Part shown: one piece after another, positions 10,974-22,093 of the stretch | How positions within the stretch are numbered: the stretch's first letter is position 1 | Layout: every line of letters starts with the position of its first letter | Assembly (NCBI GenBank): GCA_023052935.1 | Contig: CM041298.1 | Location: forward strand, 24,208,192-24,272,191 | Length of the DNA: 64,000 bases | Direction of reading: 5' to 3' | Source of the DNA: Piezodorus guildinii | Taxonomy: Eukaryota > Arthropoda > Insecta > Hemiptera > Pentatomidae | The notes under the pieces: generated by a model | Told to the model about the DNA's origin: nothing | The model's input: only the letters and a program-made list of their open reading frames with translations | Databases searched by the model: none | Made by a program: the position numbers and the translations under genes

Positions 10974-11823
10974 ACTATATATAGTACGGAGAAGTATTGC
11001 GATCGTGAAAATTTTCGAATTCCAGTTTTCAACGGATATACACATTTTAGGATCCCTTGAGTCCAAATAACCAAGTCCCGCAAAAAGGTCTGTGTGTGTG
11101 TGTGTGTTTGGTATCTCCCGGGCGAAAACGGTAAGTCCTATGAAACTGAAATTTCATATTTAAAACAAATATACCCCCGAGACGTTACATAACCTTTATA
11201 ATATGCATTTAGCACCTTTTTTCGATTTTCTCAAAAACTGTTCCGACGATTTTGATTAAACTCGCTATATTAATGTAGAATTTAATGAGCTTTAATATCA
11301 TGTAGGTTTTATTCTGATTAAAATGGTCAGACAGAGCTTAAATGCCGATATCTTAAATTTTATTTCTCTTAAGTACTTTTAATTTTGTTGATTCTGTAAA
11401 AATAACTATATCTTGTAGCAACTGATGAAATACAGGGAAATGTATAAATTGAATGAATTCGGTACCCAACTAAATGAAAAAACAGAAAAAAAAATTTTGT
11501 AATGCAATTTTTCGTTTTTGAACATAAGAACAGTAATATACATGTATGATATACCGTTGGAAAGCTAAAGATTTTAGAAAAAATATTATCTCATACAAAA
11601 GTTTTTAAATGTTAATAGAGAGTGATGAAAAGCCGATAAAACTAACTGGTTATTTTAGATAATAATATAATAGATTTTTTAATAAAACACATGTTTCTAT
11701 AGAAATTCAATTTAATTAATTCTTTAATAGTTTCACGTATTTTTACCTCTAACTGTATTTGAAAATTCTTTCATTGTTTTTAAAAATGAAGGTAAGTGAA
11801 AATCGTGTGTTGCCCGCACCAGA
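10974..11823 (+). mobile_element. HINE-like element, complete copy
   Basis: 850 bp. Starts ACTTTCACTAACTATATATA (one mismatch in the inverted repeat) and ends at CACCAGA before a T run. (GT)n about 19 bp near 11090. Confidence 0.9.
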
Positions 11824-12289
11824 TTTTTTAAATATAATGTATCAATTTTGATTTATGTTTTCCATTTATGCCGATAATTAAATATAATAATGAATGGACG
11901 TAATAAAATATATTTTCCAACTAAACTCTAAATCGGTCATAGCCTTCTTAAACATAAATCGCACTTGTGCGAAGCAGGGGTGAGTCTACTATTATATTTA
12001 TAATATATTAATCGCTAAAATTGACGAATACTTGAGTTTGTTTTTTGTTAAATGATATTGATAAAAATTAAAATTTCTTACCCAAAACGAAGGATTATGA
12101 AAGTTTATAGGAAGTTGAGAGCGAAGTACATAACACAGGACGAGGTTATTGTTACGGCCCAATAAGCCAAGGCTCCAATGGAGAGCCGAGCATTGATTTT
12201 CGACATAATGTAGTGGAGTTGAAGGAAAACAGAAGCAGGCTACGCCACTTAGCAACCTCGCTCTTCGAGAACTCTAACAAGGAATCGAT
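11824..12289. other. No gene recognised
   Basis: AT-rich. The open frame at 11998-12255 on the minus strand has no recognisable domain and no homologue that I can identify. Treated as chance. Confidence 0.45.
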
Positions 12290-12430
12290 ACATTCAAATG
12301 AACTCTCCGGCCTAGGGCAATAACGACCGGGAACGGCTCTATAAAAGATCCCGTCCGACGGAGACGTTAACGGTTACGGTTTCCAGAGCCCCCGAGCCCG
12401 AGGTGCTAACCACTCCACTTCCCCTCTTTT
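12290..12430 (-). repeat. SINE-like fragment
   Basis: On the minus strand: GTGGAGTGGTTAGCACC (A-box-like), then about 60 bp later CCGTCGGACGGGATCTT, a short self-complementary motif common in the body of insect tRNA SINEs. No B box was recognised. Confidence 0.4.
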
Positions 12431-13504
12431 CCTGATAAGTGTACTCAACTTAATAGGGACTTACGGGGGGACTTTAATTTGACTCAAATCAAAACTGATG
12501 GGCCGCTCAGGGCGCTTTTGTCAGGGCCCAGGTCTCTTCAATGGTTCTTCACGAATATTTTTATCGTCCAATTTTTTTTTTTTTATTATTATTCTATGAT
12601 TCATAATATCCATCTTTAATTTAATGATCGAAAATTTAAGATGTATTAACTTTGAAATGTGATGGTAGGCAAAAAATTAAATAGGTCAGCACAATATTAT
12701 TTAACGGTTCCTAACAAAATATTTCAGCGCATATTCCAATCAGTTGTCATGGCAAGTTCTTCAAGAGCGCGTTCGAAAATTGCACTTCCTTCTAAAAGTT
12801 CAGAATTCATCTCTAAACATGTAAATTGATACCGCGATTCTTGGTTTTTGCAAAAGAACATAGAATATAATAGAAGCGGCAAGGACTTGCCTGGAGTGGC
12901 ACCACCTTTTCCCCAAATCTCCCTTTCCCCCCACTCTTGTTACCCCCTCGTTAGTTTTATTAATCACGAATTCATCTACTTCTAATTTTTACATCACTAT
13001 TTGTGGCTCATTGGGATCTTGTCACATATTTGTATCAGTAATAGAGTTAGATAATAAATGTACTTATTTTTTCACATTTAGTTGTCATACAAAATGGTCG
13101 ATAAAGAAGAAAATAATATTTTACTAGTAAGTTTCTTAATTTCATTGATTAAAACAACTTGTTTACAACATTTTTTAATATAATTCTCTAGCGTTCAAGG
13201 TCACAGAAAAATAGTAAATCGGATATATACAAACGGGGAAAAAAAAGTTTTCATTATTTAATTCTAAATTCACATTAAAACTCAAGGGGAATCCACAAAT
13301 AAAAACACAGGGGAATACCACTCAATGTGGCGGTTGCTTTGGGGAACGATATAAATAGAACTGACGAATTGATGTGCTTTCTTACGGAAATGGACTTTTA
13401 CAAGAAGATTTGAAAATTGTATTTTACTATTATTATTATTATTTTTAAAATTATCATTATTTTATTTTATTTTCTAAATTAATTAATTAATTTTTAACTT
13501 TTAT
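12431..13504. other. No gene recognised
   Basis: Mixed AT-rich sequence with a somewhat GC-richer patch near 12880-12950. No coding or repeat identity recognised. Confidence 0.45.
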
Positions 13505-13529
13505 ATACATACATATAAATATATATGTA

Positions 13530-13605
<76 letters not shown>
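13505..13605. repeat. (TA)n followed by (T)n
   Basis: TA-type microsatellite (13505-13573) continuing into an approximately 31-nt T run. A poly(T) next to TA may be the tail of a minus-strand retroelement that I cannot identify. Confidence 0.85.
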
Positions 13606-13611
<6 letters not shown>

Positions 13612-13745
13612 ACCTGATATATGTTTATCTTTTGCTAATACTGTTACATTTGTTCTTACTAGTGATTATTCTTATAGTTAATTGTTTTCAACTATTTGTT
13701 GTTATTTGATTTTTTAGTAAAACTACTGTTCATTTTTTAACCTTT

Positions 13746-14144
13746 AATTAGTTTCTAAAAATGAGTGTCTGGTACTGATGACCGAGATGTTTTGTGCCAA
13801 TAAAATATAACAACCAACCAACCAACATTAAAACTCATTATTATTAAAAACACTAAAAATTAAGTTTTTATTGAAATGCAGGGAGTATTTTTATTGTTTT
13901 TTTATTTTAATTAATTGAATAATTATTTATTTTTTACTTGTAAGTTATTTTAATACATAATTATTAACCCTGCAGCGCCCTAAATTCCGTAAAAGGATAA
14001 ATTCTTATTTAACCTTTCAAAATGTTAGGCTGTTCTGGGAAACCCTAAATAACATCATGCCAGTCACTTAGGACTTCTCAAAATGTCCTGTGAGGCATAG
14101 CATTATGGAAATTCCTCAATTCTAAAACTGCTCCAATAACTCAA
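13746..14144 (+). repeat. Left copy of a ~399-bp identical direct repeat flanking the LINE
   Basis: Identical base by base to 18925-19322, and directly abutting the 5' end of the full-length LINE. Its first 80 bp resemble the 3' end of another LINE (TACTGATGACCGAGATG, AATAAAATATAACAACC, then AACC repeats). It behaves as a target-site duplication, although its length is far above the usual 10-20 bp. Confidence 0.9.
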
Positions 14145-14435
14145 CGCATGAGTATAGCAGTCATCATTCAAATCGTCTCTTGGATTTCTTGCTTTTTCAG
14201 TTGGAATTCACTTCAGTACAATCTTGAAAACCTCACCAGACTTCAAGATAACAGCAGCAGTAAATATTGGAGCAAAGAACAGTAAGTTTTGTTACAATTT
14301 ACAGTGTAAAGTGAATGCTGGGTAACCTCTTCACATCAGCTGATTGCCAGTAGCTCGGCAAGGCCGGGATTGCTTTTTCTTTTCTTTAGTTATTGTTTTA
14401 TTTCCCACTTCTAGTTATTATCTCATTATTATGAA

Positions 14436-15754
14436 ATGCGATATTTTCACCAAGTGATGTCCTCCAAAGCATCAACTAAAAGATCTAGATCTAGTGGTTC
14501 AATCACGTCTCCCATAAAACAAAGACCCCGCCGTGATACTAATAAAAAATTAAATCAGCAAGGAACCCCTTCAGGTACTAATACCGAATCTGAACCACAA
14601 CCTGGCACATCGTCACAAGGGATGACTGATGAATCTCCGTTTTTCACTCCAAATCCTTTTCAAATTCTACATAATGAAAAAGAAAACATGGAATCTGCTC
14701 CTACACCCAGTGAACCACGGCCTCCACCGATATTTGTCAAAAATATTAAAAATTTCAGTTGTTGTGTGCTCAATTGAATAAAATTACCGACTCCACCAGC
14801 TACTACTGTATGAGTAGAATCAATGACACCAAAATATCACCGACCACCGCCGAGACGTATAGAAAAATAGTGAAATATCTAACTGATACTAAAGCGGATT
14901 TCCATACTTACCAGCTACGCCAAGAGAGATCTCTTAGAGTTGTAATCAGAAATCTACATTCTTCTACACCAGTTGAAGCTATCAAAGAAGAACTTATAGA
15001 GATGGGTTACAAAGTGCGCCAAGTCACTAATGTCATAAAAGATAGAGTTCAACTTCCTCTATTCTTTGTTGACCTGGAACCATTGTCAGGGGTAGAAAAA
15101 ATTTACGATCTAAAAAGACTGTACTATACAAGTGTAAAAGTCGAAAAACCTTACACCAAGAGAGAAATTGTTCAGTGTCACAATTGTCAGGCGTATGGTC
15201 ATACCAAAAGTTACTGTTATCACATACCACGCTGCGTGAAATGCGGTGAACAGCACAAGTCTGTGGAATGTACAAAACCAAAGTCAACACCCGCTGTATG
15301 TGCTCATTGCCTCAAGGACCACCCGGCCAACTACAAAGGATGCCAAATCTATAAGGAACTAAGGACCAGGTATCAAACACCCCAAGTACTGGATGAAACA
15401 GCAAGACAGACAAGAACTAGAAGAGAACCCTCAAAAATAATCGATGCCAATGTATCATTTGCCCACTTACTTGGAGGTGGGAACCAATGTAGTGAAGCCG
15501 AGGCCCTGCCGGAACTGCAAAATGTACCTAAATATCCTCAGTCCATTCCACAAATACCTCTTCCTCAAAATATAACCAATCCTAAAAATCCTAATCCACC
15601 ACAAATCTCTCATATTCCTCCTCCTTCAAACGCCACAGACCTTACCAGTTTGATGACATCCTTTATCTCCGAAATCAAATCCCTTGTTATGCCTCTAATA
15701 TCACTCCTTACGAACCTTGTATCAAATCTCATTCCTGCCTTACAAAAACCATAA
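14436..15754 (+). pseudogene. LINE ORF1 (gag-like nucleic-acid-binding protein), one frameshift
   Basis: The first part (14436-14777, 113 aa) is a Ser/Pro-rich basic N-terminal region reaching IFVKNIKNFS. The frame then has to shift by -1 near 14755-14765 to continue as LCAQLNKITDS... to 15754. The second part holds a PRE_C2HC domain (RVVIRNLHSSTPVEAIKEEL) and three zinc-knuckle-like motifs (CHNCQAYGH...C, CVKCGEQH...C, CAHCLKDHP...C), typical of Jockey-clade ORF1. The C-terminus is Pro/Asn-rich. The stop TAA is directly followed by the ORF2 ATG. A single base deletion in this copy is the simplest explanation; a sequencing error or a programmed shift are alternatives. A start at the second Met (MSSKAS) is equally possible. 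Confidence 0.88.
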
Positions 15755-18433
15755 ATGACCTCACCTAATTCCTTATCCATTCTCCTTTGGAATGCGAATG
15801 GTGTTAGAACTCACACTGACGAACTTACAGCCTTACTGCAAGACAAAAACGTTGATGTTGCACTCATTACTGAAACTAGACTAACCACTAAACAGTACTT
15901 CAAAATACCTGAATACACGACATACCGGACAGACCATCCAGACGGCAAAGCCCATGCCGGTACTGCAGTCATTGTCCACCGATCCCTCTCCCATCACTTA
16001 CACCCACTTCCCGCCCACGACTTCCTACAAGCCACCTCAGTTATAATCAAGACCTTTTCCTTTCCGCTCGTCATCGCATCAGCATACTGCCCTCCTAAAC
16101 ATTCTATTTCCATTACCAAATTTGGATCCTTCCTCAACTCATTGGGGAATCACTTTATTCTGGGTGCAGACCTAAACGCCAAGCACCAACAATGGGGTTC
16201 CAGGACCACAAATACTCGTGGACGGACATTGCAGGCTGCACTCAACTCCCGACGCCATAATCTCCTACCTCCCAGTTCCCCTACCTACTGGCCAACAGAT
16301 CCTAACCGTAATCCAGACATCCTCGACTTCTTCATCCACAGCGGATTAGGCTCCCTGAACTATTCCGTAACTCGCCTTGATGAACTATCCTCTGACCATA
16401 GTCCACTGATCCTAAATGTATCCTTAACACCTATGCCTAAACCTGTCCCACCGTCATTCATCAGAGGCCCTATCAACTGGAACCTCTTCCGCGAAATCCT
16501 TACCAATGATATTGACCTCCGAGTGACTCTCAAAACCCAAACTGACCTTGACGATGCCGTCTATTCCTTTACAACCTCGATTCAACAAGCCGCCTGGACT
16601 GCCTCCGTTCCCAAGCACTCCCAAATAAATCCTTACAAAAACCATTTACCACAACACCTCCTAGACCTAATCCACACCAAACGCCGAGCCAGAACATTGT
16701 GGCAACGCACCCGCCACCCAGCAGATCGCCACTCCTATAACTTTTATTGTAGACAATTAAAGCGGGAGTTGGCGATCTTCCGTTCTCAATCCTACAATTC
16801 CTACCTCTCCTCTCTCTCGACTCGTGACAATTCCTTGTGGAATGTCACGAAGAGAATCCTAAAATCTCCCCTGATATCCCATCCTCTCCGGCGTAGTGAT
16901 AATTCCTGGGCTGCTTCTGACAAAGATAGGGCCCAGGAATTTGCACTACACCTTTCCAAGGTATTCACTCCTCATTCTGATCTCAATCCAACCCATACCG
17001 CAATAGTTGAAGAGTTCCTTACGTCACCGATACCAATTTCCTTACCACCTAAAGCAATCAATCCCTCTGAGGTCAAATATCTTCTTAAAAAGCTTCCTTT
17101 CCGTAAATCCCCTGGATACGATCTCCTTACTCCTCAAATTCTAAGACAACTTCCACCTAAAGCCATTACATTCCTTACATATATCTATAACTGTATCCTA
17201 CGCACTACCTATTTCCCTCTGTTGTGGAAACACTCGACTATCATCCTTTTCCTAAAACCAGGTAAACCCTCCAACTGTACGTCATCCTACAGACCTATTA
17301 GCCTTCTTCCGATCCTCTCCAAAATCTTCGAAAAACTCCTATTAAAACGAATCCTAGCCAAATTTCACAATTTTCCTTCACACCAGTTTGGATTCCGTCC
17401 TCAACATTCCACGGTTCAGCAAGGACTCCGAGTTGTAGACCACATTTCCTCCGCCCTTGAGTGCAAGGAGTATTGTTCGGGTGCCTTTCTGGACATAGCG
17501 CAAGCTTTTGACCGGGTGTGGCACCCGGGATTGCTCTTTAAGCTCAAAACCCATTTACCCCAATCCTTATACCTAGTCCTCCGGTCCTATTTATCAAACC
17601 GCTCCTTCCGAGTTCGCTGTGGTTTAGAGTTTTCCAAACATTATACTGTTGAGGCCGGTGTTCCTCAAGGCAGCGTCTTAGGACCCGTCCTCTACATCCT
17701 CTATACCGCCGATATCCCTACCGATCCCGATACCTTTCTGGCAACATTTGCTGATTACACAGCCATTTTATCATCCGATTCCGATCCTGAAGCAGCATCG
17801 CTAAATCTCCAAAGGCACCTTTCCCTTGTCGAAGACTGGTGTAATGCTTGGCGTATTAAGGTGAACGAAAGAAAATGCACACACGTCACCTTCACCCTTC
17901 GACGCAAATCCTGCCCAACAGTTAAACTCAATTCCATACCGCTTCCTTCCTCAGACACAGTCCGGTATCTGGGCTTTTTACTAGACAAAAGACTAACGTG
18001 GAACCCACATACAAGACTTAAAAGAAAAGAACTCAACCGCAGATTCGGCCAGTTATACAGACTATTAAACAGAAAATCTCATCTTACAGTTGACAACAAA
18101 TTACTAATATACAAGACAGTACTGAAACCTATATGGACCTACGGACTTGAACTGTGGGGGACAGCTAAATACTCTAACATCAAACGCATCCAATCCTTCC
18201 AATCCAAAGTCCTACGAACAATAGTTAATGCTCCCTATTATGTTTCCAACTGTACCTTACACCACGACCTCAATATTCCATTCATTTTAGATCTGGTACC
18301 ATCCAAATTTTCTAATTTCCATCAGAACCTCCTTCATCATCCTAATCCTTTAGCTCAATCCCTCTCCAGCTCCACCCACCCCTACAATCCTCCACGAAGA
18401 TTGAAACGGCAGTGGCCCCGCGACGTTCTATAA
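15755..18433 (+). CDS. LINE ORF2: endonuclease-reverse transcriptase
   Basis: 892 aa without internal stops. The N-terminal APE-type endonuclease shows WNANGVRTHTDEL, ITETRL, GADLNAKHQQWGS and SSDHSPLIL (about residues 8-225). The RT follows, with SSYRPISLLPILSKIFEKLL, HQFGFRPQHST, FLDIAQAFDRVW and AGVPQGSVLGP. The catalytic box reads FADY (codons about 668-671; GAT TAC) where the sister copy at 2-826 has FADD (GAT GAC), so one catalytic aspartate is lost by a single base change. The C-terminus matches the sister copy up to LKRQWPRDVL. The start is fixed by the TAA-ATG junction with ORF1. The protein would nick target DNA and prime cDNA synthesis, but RT activity is probably abolished in this copy. 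Confidence 0.95.
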   Translation: MTSPNSLSILLWNANGVRTHTDELTALLQDKNVDVALITETRLTTKQYFKIPEYTTYRTDHPDGKAHAGTAVIVHRSLSHHLHPLPAHDFLQATSVIIKTFSFPLVIASAYCPPKHSISITKFGSFLNSLGNHFILGADLNAKHQQWGSRTTNTRGRTLQAALNSRRHNLLPPSSPTYWPTDPNRNPDILDFFIHSGLGSLNYSVTRLDELSSDHSPLILNVSLTPMPKPVPPSFIRGPINWNLFREILTNDIDLRVTLKTQTDLDDAVYSFTTSIQQAAWTASVPKHSQINPYKNHLPQHLLDLIHTKRRARTLWQRTRHPADRHSYNFYCRQLKRELAIFRSQSYNSYLSSLSTRDNSLWNVTKRILKSPLISHPLRRSDNSWAASDKDRAQEFALHLSKVFTPHSDLNPTHTAIVEEFLTSPIPISLPPKAINPSEVKYLLKKLPFRKSPGYDLLTPQILRQLPPKAITFLTYIYNCILRTTYFPLLWKHSTIILFLKPGKPSNCTSSYRPISLLPILSKIFEKLLLKRILAKFHNFPSHQFGFRPQHSTVQQGLRVVDHISSALECKEYCSGAFLDIAQAFDRVWHPGLLFKLKTHLPQSLYLVLRSYLSNRSFRVRCGLEFSKHYTVEAGVPQGSVLGPVLYILYTADIPTDPDTFLATFADYTAILSSDSDPEAASLNLQRHLSLVEDWCNAWRIKVNERKCTHVTFTLRRKSCPTVKLNSIPLPSSDTVRYLGFLLDKRLTWNPHTRLKRKELNRRFGQLYRLLNRKSHLTVDNKLLIYKTVLKPIWTYGLELWGTAKYSNIKRIQSFQSKVLRTIVNAPYYVSNCTLHHDLNIPFILDLVPSKFSNFHQNLLHHPNPLAQSLSSSTHPYNPPRRLKRQWPRDVL

Positions 18434-18892
18434 CATTTATACTGGAGTTCTGACACTGGTCAGATTCTCCACTCACGTACTGTATGTTTGTGGCTATTGC
18501 GCCCTAACTCAGCCTCTACTGGCTAAGACCAGTGATGCGGCTGAGAGAGAGGCGCTGGGATCTCTTGGATTCCGCTTTTTTCCTCCACAAGTGGAGGGAA
18601 AAGCCCAGTCTGGGGTCCCCTTAGCAGTTGTAAATATTGTATATAGTTATGTTTGTTTGTATGATTTTTATTTATTTGCCAACTTTGTATTTATTTCAAT
18701 TATAGGTTGTTGTTGTTTTGTTTTTTTTTTTGTTTGTTTTTTTTATTTTGTTATATTTTATTGTACATATAAATGTTTTTTTCTATTTTATGTAATTTGA
18801 CTTTATCGTTATTTTCTGTATATATTTGTATGAATGTGGTCCTATATCTCTATTACTATTGTTCATTCTGAAACAGATTGTAATATTTCTCA

Positions 18893-18924
<32 letters not shown>
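18434..18924 (+). other. LINE 3' UTR and poly(A)
   Basis: Shares TGACACTGGTCAGATTCTC, GATGCGGCTGAGAG and CTCCACAAGTGG-type segments with 827-1285. Ends in CAATAAA merged with an approximately 30-nt A run. Confidence 0.9.
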
Positions 18925-18927
<3 letters not shown>

Positions 18928-19322
18928 AGTTTCTAAAAATGAGTGTCTGGTACTGATGACCGAGATGTTTTGTGCCAATAAAATATAACAACCAACCAAC
19001 CAACATTAAAACTCATTATTATTAAAAACACTAAAAATTAAGTTTTTATTGAAATGCAGGGAGTATTTTTATTGTTTTTTTATTTTAATTAATTGAATAA
19101 TTATTTATTTTTTACTTGTAAGTTATTTTAATACATAATTATTAACCCTGCAGCGCCCTAAATTCCGTAAAAGGATAAATTCTTATTTAACCTTTCAAAA
19201 TGTTAGGCTGTTCTGGGAAACCCTAAATAACATCATGCCAGTCACTTAGGACTTCTCAAAATGTCCTGTGAGGCATAGCATTATGGAAATTCCTCAATTC
19301 TAAAACTGCTCCAATAACTCAA
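18925..19322 (+). repeat. Right copy of the ~399-bp direct repeat
   Basis: Identical to 13746-14144. It starts at the end of the LINE poly(A) (AATTAGTTTCTAAAAATGAG) and ends CCAATAACTCAA, after which the flanks differ (CGCATG on the left, AAGTTA on the right). Confidence 0.92.
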
Positions 19323-19491
19323 AAGTTATATTAAAAGGAAATTTAGGCCGGCCCATCAAAAAATATGTAAGAGCTTATTTAATATAGAAATAACACTGTT
19401 TTGTTTTTTTCTTATAATAAATTGTTTATCATAGCAACCGACCTTGGTAAAATGGGATTTTATAATGTTTTTAATATGAATTATCAATCTA

Positions 19492-20032
19492 ATATATAAA
19501 ATTATCGTGTCAAAAAGTTAGTTACCATACTCCTCCGAAACGGCTTGATTGATGTTAATGAAATTTTATACGCATACTCTATAGGTCCGGGAATCGGCTA
19601 TTATCTATTTTTCATACCCCTAAAGGATAAGGGTTGACAACCCCTGACATTATTATTTTATAATGTAGCATTAAAAAATACACAAAACGCTAAATTTTTA
19701 CCGTTCTGTCACCAACACATGTTTTTTAATAGTCATTTTAGTAATTTAATAATTTTTCATTCCCCTCGATAACTGATCAGTTATCTCTTGTTAAGTTATC
19801 CATGGCAGTGGTTTTGCGGTGTCACTTTTCAGCCAGTATAAAGCACGGAGTTGGGATAGGACCGAAGCCGGTCTACTCTTTCTCTCAATACCTCCACAGT
19901 TTTCGGCCATTATTATTGTTTATGCATCAAGCGTAGTAGTAACCTTTACAATTATCATTTTACTATCTCAGTGTGACTCATGTTTTTCACACGGACAATC
20001 ATACGTGGCATTCTCTCGAGTGGGTTGACTAT
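19492..20032 (+). mobile_element. Helitron remnant with helicase C-terminus
   Basis: Begins TCTAATATATAAAATT (Helitron 5' ends start with TC) and contains a segment shared with 63185-63534 in reverse. Near its end (19969-20028) it encodes CDSCFSHGQSYVAFSRVG and a stop, which is the characteristic C-terminal motif of the Helitron Rep/helicase protein. Most of the autonomous element is deleted; the 3' hairpin end was not located. Confidence 0.7.
19969..20028 (+). pseudogene. Helitron helicase, C-terminal remnant
   Basis: About 20 codons carrying the CFSHGQ-YVA-SRVG signature of Pif1-type Helitron helicases, ending in a stop right after SRVG. The upstream open frame (from 19819) is not recognisably helicase. 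The normal protein exceeds 1000 aa, so this is a relic kept within a non-autonomous derivative. Confidence 0.65.
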
Positions 20033-20297
20033 CCAGTTCGCTTTTGTCAGCTGAAGATGGGCTGACAAAAAATATTGTTCACGCTTAGGGATTGCAATCC
20101 GGCGTCATTTTCAATCCGGCCGGATCCGGTCCCAAATTTTATAAATCCGGATCCGGATGGCTCGACAAAATCCGGTTGATTTTTACTTTTCGGTCCAAGA
20201 TGAACTGTTAGCGAGTTATTCAAGTATAATTGTAGTCATAATAGGAAGTTTATAAAATAAAAGTTTTGTTAAGATTAGGGATGGAGCAAAACATTAA

Positions 20298-20311
20298 TGT
20301 TTAGTAGTTTA
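20298..20311 (+). repeat. Left target-site duplication of the Penelope-like element
   Basis: TGTTTAGTAGTTTA, repeated at 23083-23096. Confidence 0.9.
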
Positions 20312-20347
20312 TCATTGTGGATATAATTAGTTGACCGTTGAGAATTA

Positions 20348-20407
20348 CTGAAGGAATTAGTCCGGGTGGCGGTCATTAAATGAAACAACTGAATAGTTTC
20401 AACTATT
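20348..20407 (+). repeat. Left 60-bp terminal inverted repeat of the PLE
   Basis: Perfect reverse complement of 23023-23082 (CTGAAGGAATTAGTCCGGG...), an inverted pLTR-like arrangement seen in Penelope-type elements. Confidence 0.92.
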
Positions 20408-20489
20408 TAATTTTCGGAAGGCCATACAGACGTGGGGGTAAGGAATTATAAGAGATTAGGTTTCTGTATGTAGATAGATTAAATAAATT

Positions 20490-22093
20490 CACTTCTATCA
20501 GACCTATCAACATATACACCCTCTACCCGTGACCCAACCCGTCCTCTCATGATAAAATTTAACCAACATATCAAAAATCTCTTCGATAATAAATTCATTA
20601 ATCTATCTACATACAGAAACCTAATCTCTTATAATTCCTTACCCCCACGTCTGTATGGCCTTCCGAAAATTCACAAACCAGGTAATCCACTCCGTCCCAT
20701 TATTTCAAACATCAATGCACCTTCCTCCAAACTCAGTAAATTTCTTCTACCGTCACTAAAAATACTCAGCCGTACAAACTCCTACGACATTACAAACTCT
20801 CTTTACCTCCGACAACAATTATTATCACTTCAAATCCCCCCTAACTACATTTTAACATCTTTTGACGCCGAAAGCTTATTCACTAATATTCCCATTGACA
20901 AAGTTCTCCATTTAGTTAAAAAACACTGGACCATTATCGAACCTCACACCACGCTAAATCTTTCTACTTACTTACAATCACTGGAACTTTGCTGCAAAAC
21001 AGGATACCTCACTTTTAAGGGAAAATTTTACAATCAGGTCTCTGGACTAGCAATGGGAAACTGCCTAGCTCCGGATCTCTCTAATATTGTTCTCAATGAC
21101 CTCCTGGATTTCATAACCAAAATTTATAAAAACGATATCTTTTTCATTAAGAAATATGTTGACGACCTCCTCCTAATAATAAACCCTGAAAAAATCCCAG
21201 ATATCCTTAAATCCTTTAATTCCTACGATCCACGCCTCCGTTTTACAGTAGAAAAAGAAAACAACTCAACAATTCCCTTTCTAGACTTACTGATAATAAG
21301 AAATACGGACGGTTCTATTTCCACTGATTGGTACACAAAATCCACCTATTCCGGTAGACTCCTCAATTTCTTCTCCCAGCACCCATACCATCAAAAAATT
21401 AATGTTGGCCAAAATCTCGTCCACCGTTGCCTCTCCTTGTCTGATCCACAGTACCATCCTACCAATATTCAGCGCATTAAAAAGATCCTTACCCTAAACA
21501 GCTTCCCACTTAATATCATTAAAAAACTCATAAACTCATACAACAACGTAAAAACGACCATTACTCCCCCTACAATAAAAGACCAAAATTCACCCACAAT
21601 ATTTCAACAATATAGATCCCTACCGTATATTCCACACCTGTCTGAAAATATTAAAAAATCCTTTAAATCTTCCTTACCCTCCCTAAAGCTAGGATTAAAG
21701 ACCCAGAACAAACTTTCCCACCTTTTCACTAATACTAAAGACCCGATAAATCCTCTCTACCGCTCAAATATTGTGTATAAAATACCTTGTTTAGATTGCG
21801 ACGTGTCCTATGTGGGTGAAACAAAAAACTACTTAAAAACCCGCATATCTCAACATAAATCCTCCATATCCTCTCGAAACCTTCTAGCCTCAAAACTCTC
21901 CGAACACTCCATAACTTTTAATCATTCATTTAACTTTCAAGATTGTTCCATTTTAGATTCTGTTCCCAACCATAAAAAAAGACTCATCGCTGAATCCGTC
22001 CACATCCATCTCCAATCTAATCCTGTCAATCATAAAACTGATAAACAGTGCATCTCCTCCACCTATAGCCATATATTAAACTCTCTTAAGTAA
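20490..22093 (+). CDS. Penelope-like reverse transcriptase with GIY-YIG endonuclease (N-terminally truncated)
   Basis: The first ATG is at 20549 (514 aa), but homologous coding sequence continues upstream in frame (LLSDLSTYTPSTRDPT) to the inversion joint near 20490. With the ATG as residue 1: PRLYGLPKIHKPGNPLRP (33-50), SFDAESLFTNIP with D106, GLAMGNCLAPDL (RT block C, 167-177), KYVDDLLL with the catalytic DD at 205-206, IPFLDLLI (242-249), then a GIY-YIG nuclease with NIVYKIPCLDCDVSYVGET (408-425; CxxC 414-417), R432, H436 and E482. This order is diagnostic of endonuclease-bearing PLEs, which prime on nicked DNA. About 250-300 N-terminal residues are absent relative to complete family members. 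No stop interrupts the preserved part, so the insertion looks young. Confidence 0.92.

Larger units (their letters stand above)
14145..18924 (+). mobile_element. Full-length Jockey-clade LINE
   Basis: 4780 bp: a 5' UTR of about 290 bp, ORF1 (gag-like, PRE_C2HC plus zinc knuckles), ORF2 (APE endonuclease plus RT), a 3' UTR of about 460 bp, and poly(A) at 18894-18924 overlapping AATAAA. No RNase H domain is present, as is usual in the Jockey clade. Identical 399-bp repeats flank it. Related pieces are at 1-1285 and 26022-26239. Two lesions are visible: a frameshift in ORF1 and FADY in the RT active site. Confidence 0.95.

Noticed and set aside
11998..12255. 85-aa minus-strand frame
   Set aside because: No domain, no splice context, AT-rich end; likely chance.
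13746..19322. Long terminal repeats of an LTR retrotransposon
   Set aside because: The inner element has a poly(A) tail, APE endonuclease and gag-like ORF1 of Jockey LINEs, no protease/integrase, and the repeats lack TG...CA ends.
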